A DNA stretch of 64,000 nt from Lepidurus packardi (Eukaryota > Arthropoda > Branchiopoda > Notostraca > Triopsidae). The notes under the pieces were generated by a model. That model was given only the letters and a program-made list of their open reading frames with translations. It was not told where the DNA came from and made no database searches. This document shows, in pieces, positions 38,105-50,928 of the stretch. Every line of letters starts with the position of its first letter. The first letter of the stretch is position 1. Location of the stretch: the NCBI GenBank assembly GCA_023053545.1, contig JAKZAN010000039.1, positions 77,001 to 141,000 on the forward strand, in the 5' to 3' direction. A program made the position numbers and the translations under genes.

Positions 38105-38963
38105 ATTCAGTCCGTAAAGAATTAATTCAGTCCGTAATGAATTAATTCAGTCCGTAATGAATTAATTCAGTCCGTAAGGAATTAATTCAGTCGGTAAGGT
38201 ATTAATTCAGTCCGTATGAAATTAATTCAGTCCGTAAGGAATTCATTCAGTCCGTAAGGAATTCATTCAGTGAGAAAAGAATTCAATCAATCTTAAAGAA
38301 TTAATTCAGTCCGTAAGGAACTAATTCAGTCCGTAAGGAATTAATTCAGTCCGTAAGGAATTAATTAAGTTCGTAAGGAATTAATTAAGTCCGTAAGGAA
38401 TTAATTCAGTCCGTAAGGAATTATTTCAGTCCGTAATTAATTAATTCATTCCTTACGGAATTAATTAAGTCCATAAGGAATTAATTTAGTCTGTAAGGAT
38501 TTAATTAAGTCCGTAATGAATTAATTCAGTCCGTAAGGAATAACTTCAGTACGTAAGGAAATAATTCAGTCCGTAATGGATTAATTCAGTACGTAAGGAA
38601 TTAATTCAGTCCGTAAGGAATTAATTCAGTCCGTAAGGAATAAGTTCAGTACGTAAGGAATTAATTCAGTCCGTAATGGATTAATTAAGTCCGTAATGAA
38701 TTAATTCAGTCCGTAAGGAATTAATAAAATCCGTACGGAATTTATTCAGACAGTAAGGAATTAATTCAGTCCGTAAGGAATTAATTCAGTCCGTAAGGAA
38801 TTAATTCAGTCCGTAAGGAATTAATTCAGTCCGTAAGGAATTAATTCAGTTCGTAAGGAATTAATTCGGTCCCTAAGGAATTAATTCAGTCCGTAAGGAA
38901 TTATTTCAGTCCGTAATTAATTCATTCATTCCTTACGGAATTAATTAAGTCCATAAGGAATTA
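38105..38963 (+). repeat. 859-bp segment present only in the second 7.1 kb copy
   Basis: It holds one landmark trimer (core 38275) and one marker cassette, and resembles the stretches after 15650 and 18000. It has its own small gap: a TAAAG monomer at about 38116 leads straight to TAATG monomers, where other copies have TAAATAATTA, AAATGAATTA, TCTG and GGATTTAATT units between. The 859-base length equals 43 units minus the one-base register change of its landmark. Confidence 0.75.
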
Positions 38964-40560
38964 ATTTAGTCTGTAAGGATTTAATTAAGTCCGTAATGAA
39001 TTAATTCAGTCCGGAAGGAATAATTTCAGTACGTAAGGAAATAATTCAGTCCGTAATGGATTAATTAAGTCCGTAATGAATTAATTTAAGTCCGTAAGGA
39101 ATTAATAAAATCCGTACGGAATTAATTCAGACCGTAAGGAATTAATTCAGTCCGTAAGGAATTAATTCAGTCCGTAAGGAATTAATTCAGTCAGTAAGGA
39201 ATTAATTCAGTCCGTAAAGAATTAATTCAGTCCGTAAATAATTAATTCAGTTCGAAATGAATTAATTAAGTCCATAAGGAATTAATTCAGTCTGTAAGGA
39301 TTTAATTAAGTCCGTAATGAATTAATTCAGTCCGTAATGAATTAATTCAGTCCGTAAGGAATTAATTCAGTCCGTAAGGTATTAATTCAGTCCGTAAGGA
39401 ATAAGTTCAGTACGTAAGGAATTAATTCAGTCCGTAATCGATTAATTAAGTCCGTAATGAATTAATTCAGTCCGTATGAAATTAATTCAGTCCGTAAGGA
39501 ATTAATTCAGTCCGTAAGGAATTATTTCAGTCCGTAATTAATTAATTCATTCCTTACGGAATTAATTAAGTCCATAAGGAATTAATTCAGTCTGTAAGGA
39601 TTTAATTAATTCCGTAATGAATTAATTCAGTCCGTAATGAATTAATTCAGTCCGTAAGGAATTAATTAAGTCCGTAAGGAATTAATTCAGTCCGTAAGGA
39701 ATTAATTCAGTCCGTAAGGAATTAATTCAGTCCGTAAGGAATTAATTCAGTTCGTAAGGAATTAATTCGGTCCCTAAGGAATTAATTCAGTCCGTAAGGA
39801 ATTATTTCAGTCGGTAATTAATTCATTCATTCCTTACGGAATTAATTAAGTCCATAAGGAATTAATTTAGTCTGTAAGGATTTAATTAAGTCCGTAATGA
39901 ATTAATTCAGTCCGTAAGGAATAATTTCAGTACGTAAGGAAATAATTCAGTCCGTAATGGGTTAATTAAGTCCGTCATGAATTAATTCAGTCCGTAAGGA
40001 ATTCATTCAGTCCGTAAGGAATTCATTCAGTCCGTAAGGAATAAGTTCAGTCCGTAAGGAATTAATTCAGTCCGTAATGGATTAATTAAGTCCGTAATGA
40101 ATTAATTCAGTCCGTATGAAATTCATTCAGTCCGTAAGGAATTCATTCAGTGTGAAAAGAATTCAATCAATCTTAAAGAATTAATTCAGTCCGTAAGGAA
40201 CTAATTCAGTCCGTAAGGAATTAATTCAGTCCGTAAGGAATTAATTAAGTCCGTAAGGAATTAATTCAGTCCGTAAGGAATTAATTCAGTCCGTAAGGAA
40301 TTAGTTCAGTCCGTAAGGAATTAATTCAGTTCGTAAGGAATTAATTCAGTCCCTAAGGAATTAATTCAGTCCGTAAGGAATTATTTCAGTCCGTAAGGAA
40401 TAATTTCAGTACGTAAGGAAATAATTCAGTCCGTAATGGATTAATTAAGTCCGTAATGAATTAATTTAAGTCCGTAAGGAATTAATAAAATCCGTACGGA
40501 ATTAATTCAGACCGTAAGGAATTAATTCAGTCCGTAAGGAATTAACTCAGTCCGTAAGGA

Positions 40561-43500
40561 ATTAATTCAGTCAGTAAGGAATTAATTCAGTCCGTAAAGA
40601 ATTAATTCAGTCCGTAAATAATTAATTCAGTTCGAAATGAATTAATTAAGTCCATAAGGAATTAATTCAGTCTGTAAGGATTTAATTAAGTCCGTAATGA
40701 ATTAATTCAGTCCGTAATGAATTAATTCAGTCCGTAAGGAATTAATTCAGTCCGTAAGGTATTAATTCAGTCCGTATGAAATTAATTCAGTCCGTAAGGA
40801 ATTCATTCAGTCCGTAAGGAATTCATTCAGTCCGCAAGGAATTAATTCAGTCCGTATGAAATTAATTCAGTCCGTAAGGAATTCATTCAGTCCGTAAGGA
40901 ATTCATTCAGTGAGAAAAGAATTCAATCAATCTTAAAGAATTAATTCAGTCCGTAAGGAACTAATTCAGTCCGTAAGGAATTAATTCAGTCCGTAAGGAA
41001 TTAATTAAGTCCGTAAGGAATTAATTAAGTCCGTAAGGAATTAATTCAGTCCGTAAGGAATTATTTCAGTCCGTAATTAATTAATTCATTCCTTACGGAA
41101 TTAATTAAGTCCATAAGGAATTAATTTAGTCTGTAAGGATTTAATTAAGTCCGTAATGAATTAATTCAGTCCGTAAGGAATAACTTCAGTACGTAAGGAA
41201 ATAATTCAGTCCGTAATGGATTAATTCAGTACGTAAGGAATTAATTCAGTCCGTAAGGAATTAATTCAGTCCGTAAGGAATAAGTTCAGTACGTAAGGAA
41301 TTAATTCAGTCCGTAATGGATTAATTAAGTCCGTAATGAATTAATTCAGTCCGTAAGGAATTAATAAAATCCGTACGGAATTTATTCAGACAGTAAGGAA
41401 TTAATTCAGTCCGTAAGGAATTAATTCAGTCCGTAAGGAATTAATTCAGTCCGTAAGGAATTAATTCAGTCCGTAAGGAATTAATTCAGTTCGTAAGGAA
41501 TTAATTCGGTCCCTAAGGAATTAATTCAGTCCGTAAGGAATTATTTCAGTCCGTAATTAATTCATTCATTCCTTACGGAATTAATTAAGTCCATAAGGAA
41601 TTAATTTAGTCTGTAAGGATTTAATTAAGTCCGTAATGAATTAATTCAGTCCGTAAGGAATAATTTCAGTACGTAAGGAAATAATTCAGTCCGTAATGGA
41701 TTAATTAAGTCCGTAATGAATTAATTTAAGTCCGTAAGGAATTAATAAAATCCGTACGGAATTAATTCAGACCGTAAGGTATTAATTCAGTCCGTAAGGA
41801 ATTAATTCAGTCCGTAAGGAATTAATTCAGTCAGTAAGGAATTAATTCAGTCCGTAAAGAATTAATTCAGTCCGTAAATAATTAATTCAGTTCGAAATGA
41901 ATTAATTAAGTCCATAAGGAATTAATTCAGTCTGTAAGGATTTAATTAAGTCCATTATGAATTAATTCAGTCCGTAATGAATTAATTCAGTCCGTAAGGA
42001 ATTAATTCAGTCCGTAAGGTATTAATTCAGTCCGTAAGGAATAAGTTCAGTACGTAAGGAATTAATTCAGTCCGTAATCGATTAATTAAGTCCGTAATGA
42101 ATTAATTCAGTCCGTATGAAATTAATTCAGTCCGTAAGGAATTAATTCAGTCCGTAAGGAATTAATTCAGTCCGTAAGGAATTAATTCAGTTCGTAAGGA
42201 ATTAATTCGGTCCCTAAGGAATTAATTCAGTCCGTAAGGAATTATTTCAGTCCGTAATTAATTCATTCATTCCTTACGGAATTAATTAAGTCCATAAGGA
42301 ATTAATTTAGTCTGTAAGGATTTAATTAAGTCCGTAATGAATTAATTCAGTCCGTAAGGAATTAATTCAGTCAGTAAGGAATTAATTCAGTCCGTAAAGA
42401 ATTAATTCAGTCCGTAAATAATTAATTCAGTTCGAAATGAATTAATTAAGTCCATAAGGAATTAATTCAGTCTGTAAGGATTTAATTAAGTCCGTAATGA
42501 ATTAATTCAGTCCGTAATGAATTAATTCAGTCCGTAAGGAATTAATTCAGTCCGTAAGGTATTAATTCAGTCCGTATGAAATTAATTCAGTCCGTAAGGA
42601 ATTCATTCAGTCCGTAAGGAATTCATTCAGTCCGCAAGGAATTAATTCAGTCCGTATGAAACTAATTCAGTCCGTAAGGAATTCATTCAGTCCGTAAGGA
42701 ATTCATTCAGTGAGAAAAGAATTCAATCAATCTTAAAGAATTAATTCAGTCCGTAAGGAACTAATTCAGTCCGTAAGGAATTAATTCAGTCCGTAAGGAA
42801 TTAATTAAGTCCGTAAGGAATTAATTAAGTCCGTAAGGAATTAATTCAGTCCGTAAGGAATTATTTCAGTCCGTAATTAATTAATTCATTCCTTACGGAA
42901 TTAATTAAGTCCATAAGGAATTAATTTAGTCTGTAAGGATTTAATTAAGTCCGTAATGAATTAATTCAGTCCGTAAGGAATAACTTCAGTACGTAAGGAA
43001 ATAATTCAGTCCGTAATGGATTAATTCAGTACGTAAGGAATTAATTCAGTCCGTAAGGAATTAATTCAGTCCGTAAGGAATAAGTTCAGTACGTAAGGAA
43101 TTAATTCAGTCCGTAATGGATTAATTAAGTCCGTAATGAATTAATTCAGTCCGTAAGGAATTAATAAAATCCGTACGGAATTTATTCAGACAGTAAGGAA
43201 TTAATTCAGTCCGTAAGGAATTAATTCAGTCCGTAAGGAATTAATTCAGTCCGTAAGGAATTAATTCAGTCCGTAAGGAATTAATTCAGTTCGTAAGGAA
43301 TTAATTCGGTCCCTAAGGAATTAATTCAGTCCGTAAGGAATTATTTCAGTCCGTAATTAATTAATTCATTCCTTACGGAATTAATTAAGTCCATAAGGAA
43401 TTAATTTAGTCTGTAAGGATTTAATTAAGTCCGTAATGAATTAATTCAGTCCGTAAGGAATAATTTCAGTACGTAAGGAAATAATTCAGTCCGTAATGGA

Positions 43501-43740
43501 TTAATTAAGTCCGTAATGAATTAATTTAAGTCCGTAAGGAATTAATAAAATCCGTACGGAATTAATTCAGACCGTAAGGAATTAATTCAGTCCGTAAGGA
43601 ATTAATTCAGTCCGTAAGGAATTAATTCAGTCAGTAAGGAATTAATTCAGTCCGTAAAGAATTAATTCAGTCCGTAAATAATTAATTCAGTTCGAAATGA
43701 ATTAATTAAGTCCATAAGGAATTAATTCAGTCCGTAAGGA
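40561..43740 (+). repeat. 1800-bp spaced tandem duplication, partly shortened
   Basis: 40561-41930 is repeated at 42361-43730 with differences near 42662 (GAAACTAATT), 43352 (TTAATTCATT against TTCATTCATT) and 41780 (GGTATTA). After that the second copy lacks three monomers, and the match goes on at a spacing of 1740 to about 42183/43923. The first copy overlaps the end of the 7.1 kb unit. Confidence 0.8.
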
Positions 43741-45160
43741 ATTAATTCAGTCCGTAAGGTATTAATTCAGTCCGTAAGGAATAAGTTCAGTACGTAAGGA
43801 ATTAATTCAGTCCGTAATCGATTAATTAAGTCCGTAATGAATTAATTCAGTCCGTATGAAATTAATTCAGTCCGTAAGGAATTAATTCAGTCCGTAAGGA
43901 ATTAATTCAGTCCGTAAGGAATTATTTCAGTCCGTAATTAATTAATTCATTCCTTACGGAATTAATTAAGTCCATAAGGAATTAATTCAGTCTGTAAGGA
44001 TTTAATTAAGTCCGTAATGAATTAATTCAGTCCGTAATGAATTAATTCAGTCCGTAAGGAATTAATTAAGTCCGTAAGGAATTAATTCAGTCCGTAAGGA
44101 ATTAATTCAGTCCGTAAGGAATTAATTCAGTCCGTAAGGAATTAATTCAGTCCGTAAGGAATAAGTTCAGTACGTAAGGAATTAATTCAGTCCGTAATGG
44201 ATTAATTAAGTCCGTAATGAATTAATTCAGTCCGTATGAAATTAATTCAGTCCGTAAGGAATTCATTCAGTCCGTAAGGAATTCATTCAGTCCGCAAGGA
44301 ATTAATTCAGTCCGTATGAAATTAATTCAGTCCGTAAGGAATTCATTCAGTCCGTAAGGAATTCATTCAGTGAGAAAAGAATTCAATCAATCTTAAAGAA
44401 TTAATTCAGTCCGTAAGGAACTAATTCAGTCCGTAAGGAATTAATTCAGTCCGTAAGGAATTAATTAAGTCCGTAAGGAATTAATTCAGTCCGTAAGGAA
44501 TTATTTCAGTCCGTAATTATTTCATTCATTCCTTACGGAATTAATTAAGTCCATAAGGAATTAATTTAGTCTGTAAGGATTTAATTAAGTCCGTAATGAA
44601 TTAATTCAGTCCGTAAGGAATAACTTCAGTACGTAAGGAATTAATTCAGTCCGTAATCGATTAATTAAGTCCGTAATGAATTAATTCAGTCCGTATGAAA
44701 TTAACTCAGTCCGTAAGGAATTAACTAAGGAATTAATTCAGTCCGTAAGGAATTAATTCAGTCCGTAAGGAAATAATTCAGTCCGTAATGGATTAATTAA
44801 GTCCGTAATGAATTAATTTAAGTCCGTAAGGAATTAATAAAATCCGTACGGAATTAATTCAGACCGTAAGGAATTAATTCAGTCCGTAAGGAATTAATTC
44901 AGTCCGTAAGGAATTAATTCAGTCAGTAAGGAATTAATTCAGTCCGTAAAGAATTAATTCAGTCCGTAAATAATTAATTCAGTTCGAAATGAATTAATTA
45001 AGTCCATAAGGAATTAATTCAGTCTGTAAGGATTTAATTAAGTCCGTTATGAATTAATTCAGTCCGTAATGAATTAATTCAGTCCGTAAGGAATTAATTC
45101 AGTCCGTAAGGTATTAATTCAGTCCGTAAGGAATAAGTTCAGTACGTAAGGAATTAATTC

Positions 45161-45320
45161 AGTCCGTAATCGATTAATTAAGTCCGTAATGAATTAATTC
45201 AGTCCGTATGAAATTAATTCAGTCCGTAAGGAATTAATTCAGTCCGTAATCGATTAATTAAGTCCGTAATGAATTAATTCAGTCCGTATGAAATTAATTC
45301 AGTCCGTAAGGAATTAATTC
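45161..45320 (+). repeat. Perfect 80-bp tandem duplication carrying ATCGAT
   Basis: Four monomers (ATCGATTAATTAAG, TAATG, TATGAAATT, consensus) occur at 45161-45240 and again at 45241-45320 without change. A small duplication that doubles the ATCGAT site here. Confidence 0.88.
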
Positions 45321-45869
45321 AGTCCGTAAGGAATTAATTCAGTCCGTAAGGAATTATTTCAGTCCGTAATTAATTAATTCATTCCTTACGGAATTAATTA
45401 AGTCCATAAGGAATTAATTCAGTCTGTAAGGATTTAATTAAGTCCGTAATGAATTAATTCAGTCCGTAATGAATTAATTCAGTCCGTAAGGAATTAATTC
45501 AGTCCGTAAGGAATTAATTCAGTCCGTAAGGAATTAATTCAGTCCGTAAGGAATTAATTCAGTCCGTAAGGAATTAATTCAGTCCGTAAGGAATAAGTTC
45601 AGTACGTAAGGAATTAATTCAGTCCGTAATGGATTAATTAAGTCCGTAATGAATTAATTCAGTCCGTATGAAATTAATTCAGTCCGTAAGGAATTCATTC
45701 AGTCCGTAAGGAATTCATTCAGTCCGCAAGGAATTAATTCAGTCCGTGTGAAATTAATTCAGTCCGTAAGGAATTCATTCAGTCCGTAAGGAATTCATTC
45801 AGTGAGAAAAGAATTCAATCAATCTTAAAGAATTAATTCAGTCCGTAAGGAACTAATTCAGTCCGTAAG

Positions 45870-45920
45870 GAATTAATTAAGTCTGTAAGGATTTAATTAA
45901 GTCCGTAATGAATTAATTCA
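45870..45920 (+). repeat. Hybrid monomer, likely exchange junction
   Basis: After the landmark at 45807 and the GGAACTAATTC monomer, one unit reads ATTAAGTCTG, joining the first part of an ATTAAG monomer to the end of the TCTG monomer, and is followed by GGATTTAATT and TAATG. The marker cassette that usually stands here is missing. This looks like an in-register exchange between non-equivalent monomers. Confidence 0.65.
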
Positions 45921-47829
45921 GTCCGTAATGGATTAATTCAGTACGTAAGGAATTAATTCAGTCGGTAAGGAATTAATTCAGTCCGTAAGGAATAAGTTCA
46001 GTACGTAAGGAATTAATTCAGTCCGTAATGGATTAATTAAGTCCGTAATGAATTAATTCAGTCCGTAAGGAATTAATAAAATCCGTACGGAATTTATTCA
46101 GACAGTAAGGAATTAATTCAGTCCGTAAGGAATTAATTCAGTCCGTAAGGAATTAATTCAGTCCGTAAGGAATTAATTCAGTCCGTAAGGAATTAATTCA
46201 GTTCGTAAGGAATTAATTCGGTCCCTAAGGAATTAATTCAGTCCGTAAGGAATTATTTCAGTCCGTAATTAATTCATTCATTCCTTACGGAATTAATTAA
46301 GTCCATAAGGAATTAATTTAGTCTGTAAGGATTTAATTAAGTCCGTAATGAATTAATTCAGTCCGTAAGGAATAATTTCAGTACGTAAGGAAATAATTCA
46401 GTCCGTAATGGATTAATTAAGTCCGTAATGAATTAATTTAAGTCCGTAAGGAATTAATAAAATCCGTACGGAATTAATTCAGACCGTAAGGAATTAATTC
46501 AGTCCGTAAGGAATTAATTCAGTCCGTAAGGAATTAATTCAGTCAGTAAGGAATTAATTCAGTCCGTAAAGAATTAATTCAGTCCGTAAATAATTAATTC
46601 AGTTCGAAATGAATTAATTAAGTCCATAAGGAATTAATTCAGTCTGTAAGGATTTAATTAAGTCCGTAATGAATTAATTCAGTCCGTAAGGAATTAATTC
46701 AGTCCGTAAGGAATTAATTCAGTCCGTAAGGAATAAGTTCAGTACGTAAGGAATTAATTCAGTCCATAATCGATTAATTAAGTCCGTAATGAATTAATTC
46801 AGTCCGTATGAAATTAATTCAGTCCGTAAGGAATTAATTCAGTCCGTAAGGAATTAATTCAGTCCGTAAGGAATTATTTCAGTCCGTAATAAATTAATTC
46901 ATTCCTTACGGAATTAATTAAGTCCATAAGGAATTAATTCAGTCTGTAAGGATTTAATAAAGTCCGTAATGAATTAATTCAGTCCGTAAGGAATTAATTC
47001 AGTCCTTAAGGAATTAATTCAGTCCGTAAGGAATTAATTCAGTCCGTAAGGAATAAGTTCAGTACGTAAGGAATTAATTCAGTCCGTAATGGATTAATTA
47101 AGTCCGTAATGAATTAATTCAGTCCGTATGAAATTAATTCAGTCCGTAAGGAATTCATTCAGTCCGTAATGAATTAATTCAGTCCGAAAGGAATTAATTC
47201 AGTCCTTAAGGAATTAATTCAGTCCGTAAGGAATTAATTCAGTCCGTAAGGAATAAGTTCAGTACGTAAGGAATTAATTCAGTCCGTAATGGATTAATTA
47301 AGTCCGTAATGAATTAATTCAGTCCGTATGAAATTAATTCAGTCCGTAAGGAATTCATTCAGTCCGTAAGGAATTCATTCAGTCCGCAAGGAATTAATTC
47401 AGTCCGTATGAAATTAATTCAGTCCGTAAGGAATTCATTCAGTCCGTAATTAATTCATTCAGTGAGAAAAGAATTCAATCAATCTTAAAGAATTAATTCA
47501 GTCCGTAAGGGACTAATTCAGTCCGTAAGGAATTAATTCAGTCCGTAAGGAATTAATTAAGTCCGTAAGGAATTAATTAAGTCCGTAAGGAATTAATTCA
47601 GTCCGTAAGGAATTATTTCAGTCCGTAATTAATTCATTCATTCCTTACGGAATTAATTAAGTCCATAAGGAATTAATTTAGTCTGTAAGGATTTAATTAA
47701 GTCCGTAATGAATTAATTCAGTCCGTAAGGAATAACTTCAGTACGTAAGGAATTAATTCAGTCCGTAATCGATTAATTAAGTCCGTAATGAATTAATTCA
47801 GTCCGTATGAAATTAACTCAGTCCGTAAG

Positions 47830-47843
47830 GAATTAATTAAGGA
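47830..47843 (+). repeat. 12-bp truncated unit
   Basis: A monomer stops after TAAGGAATTAAT and the next begins at once (AATTAAGGAATTAATTC). The same junction occurs near 28151, 44721 (with an ATTAACTAAGG variant), 48655, 49565, 51785, 53003, 54018, 57208, 58391 and 60650. From 44.7 kb on it usually follows TATGAAATTAACTCAG, so the copies probably share one origin. Confidence 0.75.
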
Positions 47844-48574
47844 ATTAATTCAGTCCGTAAGGAATTAATTCAGTCCGTAATTAATTAATTCATTCCTTAC
47901 GGAATTAATTAAGTCCATAAGGAATTAATTCAGTCTGTAAGGATTTAATTAAGTCCGTAATGAATTAATTCAGTCCGTAAGGAATTAATTCAGTCCGTAA
48001 GGAATTAATTCAGTCCGTAAGGAATTAATTCAGTCCGTAAGGATTTAATTCAATCCGTAAGGGATTAATTCAGTCCGTAAGGAATTAATTCAGTCCGTAA
48101 GGAATTAATTAAGTCCGTAAGGGTTTAATTCAGTCCGTAAGGTATTAATTCAGTCCGTAAGGAATTCATTCAGTCCGTAAGGAATTCATTCAGTCCGCAA
48201 GGAATTAATTCAGTCCGTATGAAATTAATTCAGTCCGTAAGGAATTCATTCAGTCCGTAATTAATTCATTCAGTGAGAAAAGAATTCAATCAATCTTAAA
48301 GAATTAATTCAGTCCGTAAGGGACTAATTCAGTCCGTAAGGAATTAATTCAGTCCGTAAGGAATTAATTAAGTCCGTAAGGAATTAATTAAGTCCGTAAG
48401 GAATTAATTCAGTCCGTAAGGAATTATTTCAGTCCGTAATTAATTCATTCATTCCTTACGGAATTAATTAAGTCCATAAGGAATTAATTTAGTCTGTAAG
48501 GATTTAATTAAGTCCGTATTGAATTAATTCAGTCCGTAAGGAATAACTTCAGTACGTAAGGAATTAATTCAGTC

Positions 48575-48606
48575 CGTAATCGATTAAGTCCGTAATTAAT
48601 TAAGTC
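48575..48606 (+). repeat. Two consecutive 16-bp units
   Basis: TAATCGATTAAGTCCG and TAATTAATTAAGTCCG each lack four bases (ATTA/TTAA) relative to the ATCGATTAATTAAG monomer. Loss of one of two neighbouring TTAA/ATTA steps by slippage, followed by duplication, would explain the pair. A related 19-base version (ATCGATTATTAAG) is at about 49500. Confidence 0.75.
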
Positions 48607-50870
48607 CGTAATAAATTAATTCAGTCCGTATGAAATTAACTCAGTCCGTAAGGAATTAATTAAGGAATTAATTCAGTCCGTAAGGAATTAATTCAGTCCG
48701 TAATTAATTAATTCATTCCTTACGGAATTAATTAAGTCCATAAGGAATTAATTCAGTCTGTAAGGATTTAATTAAGTCCGTAATGAATTAATTCAGTCCG
48801 TAAGGAATTAATTCAGTCCGTAAGGAATTAATTCAGTCCGTAAGGAATTAATTCAGTCCGTAAGGATTTAATTCAATCCGTAAGGGATTAATTCAGTCCG
48901 TAAGGAATTAATTCATTCCGTAAGGAATTAATTAAGTCCGTAAGGGTTTAATTCAGTCCGTAAGGTATTAATTCAGTCCGTAAGGAATTAATTCAGTCCG
49001 TAAGGAATTAATTAAGTCCGTAATGAATTAATTCAGTCCGTATGAAATTAATTCAGTCCGTAAGGAATTCATTCAGTCCGTAAGGAATTCATTCAGTGAG
49101 AAAAGAATTCAATCAATCTTAAAGAATTAATTCAGTCCGTAAGGAACTAATTCAGTCCGTAAGGAATTAATTCAGTCCGTAAGGAATTAATTAAGTCCGT
49201 AAGGAATTAATTAAGTCCGTAAGGAATTAATTCAGTCCGTAAGGAATTATTTCAGTCCGTAATTAATTAATTCATTCCTTACGGAATTAATTAAGTCCAT
49301 AAGGAATTAATTTAGTCTGTAAGGATTTAATTAAGTCCGTAATGAATTAATTCAGTCCGTAAGGAATAACTTCAGTACGTAAGGAAATAATTCAGTCCGT
49401 AATGGATTAATTCAGTACGTAAGGAATTAATTCAGTCCGTAAGGAATAAATTCAGTCCGTAATCAATAAGTTCAGTACGTAAGGAATTAATTCAGTCCGT
49501 AATCGATTATTAAGTCCGTAATGAATTAATGCAGTCCGTATGAAATTAACTCAGTCCGTAAGGAATTAATTAAGGAATTAATTCAGTCCGTAAGGAATTA
49601 ATTCAGTCCGTAATTAATTAATTCATTCCTTACGGAATTAATTAAGTCCATAAGGAATTAATTCAGTCTGTAAGGATTTAATTAAGTCCGTAATGAATTA
49701 ATTCAGTCCGTAAGGAATTAATTCAGTCCGTAAGGAATTAATTCAGTCCGTAAGGAATTAATTCAGTCCGTAAGGATTTAATTCAATCCGTAAGGGATTA
49801 ATTCAGTCCGTAAGGAATTAATTCAGTCCGTAAGGAATTAATTAAGTCCGTAAGGGTTTAATTCAGTCCGTAAGGTATTAATTCAGTCCGTAAGGAATTA
49901 ATTCAGTCCGTAAGGAATTAATTAAGTCCGTAATGAATTAATTCAGTCCGTATGAAATTAATTCAGTCCGTAAGGAATTCATTCAGTCCGTAAGGAATTC
50001 ATTCAGTCAGTAAGGAATAAGTTCAGTACGTAAGGAATTAATTCAGTCCGTAATGGATTAATTAAGTCCGTAATGAATTAATTCAGTCCGTATGAAATTA
50101 ATTCAGTCCGTAAGGAATTCATTCAGTCCGTAAGGAATTCATTCAGTCCGTAAGGAATTAATTCAGTCCGTATGAAATTAATTCAGTCCGTAAGGAATTC
50201 ATTCAGTCCGTAAGGAATTCATTCAGTGAGAAAAGAATTCAATCAATCTTAAAGAATTAATTCAGTCCGTAAGGAACTAATTCAGTCCGTAAGGAATTAA
50301 TTCAGTCCGTAAGGAATTAATTAAGTCCGTAAGGAATTAATTAAGTCCGTAAGGAATTAATTCAGTCCGTAAGGAATTATTTCAGTCCGTAATTAATTAA
50401 TTCATTCCTTACGGAATTAATTAAGTCCATAAGGAATTAATTTAGTCTGTAAGGATTTAATTAAGTCCGTAATGAATTAATTCAGTCCGTAAGGAATAAC
50501 TTCAGTACGTAAGGAAATAATTCAGTCCGTAATGGATTAATTCAGTACGTAATGAATTAATTCAGTCAGTAAGGAATTAATTCAGTCCGTAAGGAATTAA
50601 TTTAGTCCGTAAGGAATTAATTCAGTCCGTAAGGGTTTAATTCAGTCCGTAAGGTATTAATTCAGTCCGTAAGGAATTAATTCAGTCCGTAAGGAATTAA
50701 TTAAGTCCGTAATGAATTAATTCAGTCCGTATGAAATTAATTCAGTCCGTAAGGAATTCATTCAGTCCGTAAGGAATTCGTTCAGTCCGTAAGGAATTCA
50801 TTCAGTCCGTAAGGAATTAATTCAGTCCGCAATGGATTAATTAAGTCCGTAAGGAATTCATTCAGTCCGT

Positions 50871-50928
50871 AAGGAATTCATTCAGTGAGAAAAGAATTCA
50901 GTCAATCTTAAAGAATTAATTCAGTCCG
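50871..50928 (+). repeat. Landmark trimer with one altered core base
   Basis: This copy reads GAATTCAGTCAATCTT where the others have GAATTCAATCAATCTT (core from 50890). It is the only core substitution I noticed among 35 copies; the other change I saw in the trimer is at 62242, GATTTAATTC after the core. The low variation fits recent spread or local constraint. Confidence 0.75.

Larger units (their letters stand above)
28180..41488 (+). repeat. Two-copy 6.2-7.1 kb higher-order unit
   Basis: About 28180-31925 matches 34359-38104 at a spacing of 6179. After a length difference of 859 bases, 31926-34440 matches about 38964-41480 at a spacing of 7038. Markers shared by both copies include CCCTAAGG...ATTATGTCC, GGATTTGATTAAG, ATTCACTCAG, TCAGTAAATA, AATACTTCAG, AATTCCGTAATG, TCGGTAATTAA, GGGTTAATTAAG with GTCATG, GAATTAGTTC and ATTAACTCAG. 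I count five single-base differences (29198/35377, 30174/36353, 32827/39865, 33620/40658, 33786/40824), more than 99.9% identity. This is the longest repeat in the window. Confidence 0.9.
47344..48991 (+). repeat. 811-bp tandem duplication
   Basis: 47344-48154 is repeated from 48155 to about 48991; the spacing becomes 823 after about 48585 because of the 16-base units described next. Shared rare variants: a TAATTAATTC unit just before the GTGAG monomer, GGGACTAATTC, ATTAACTCAG, the 12-base unit, ATTCAATCCG, GGGATTAATTC and GGGTTTAATTC. The part after 48661 occurs a third time from 49571 to about 50000 (spacing 910). Confidence 0.82.
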
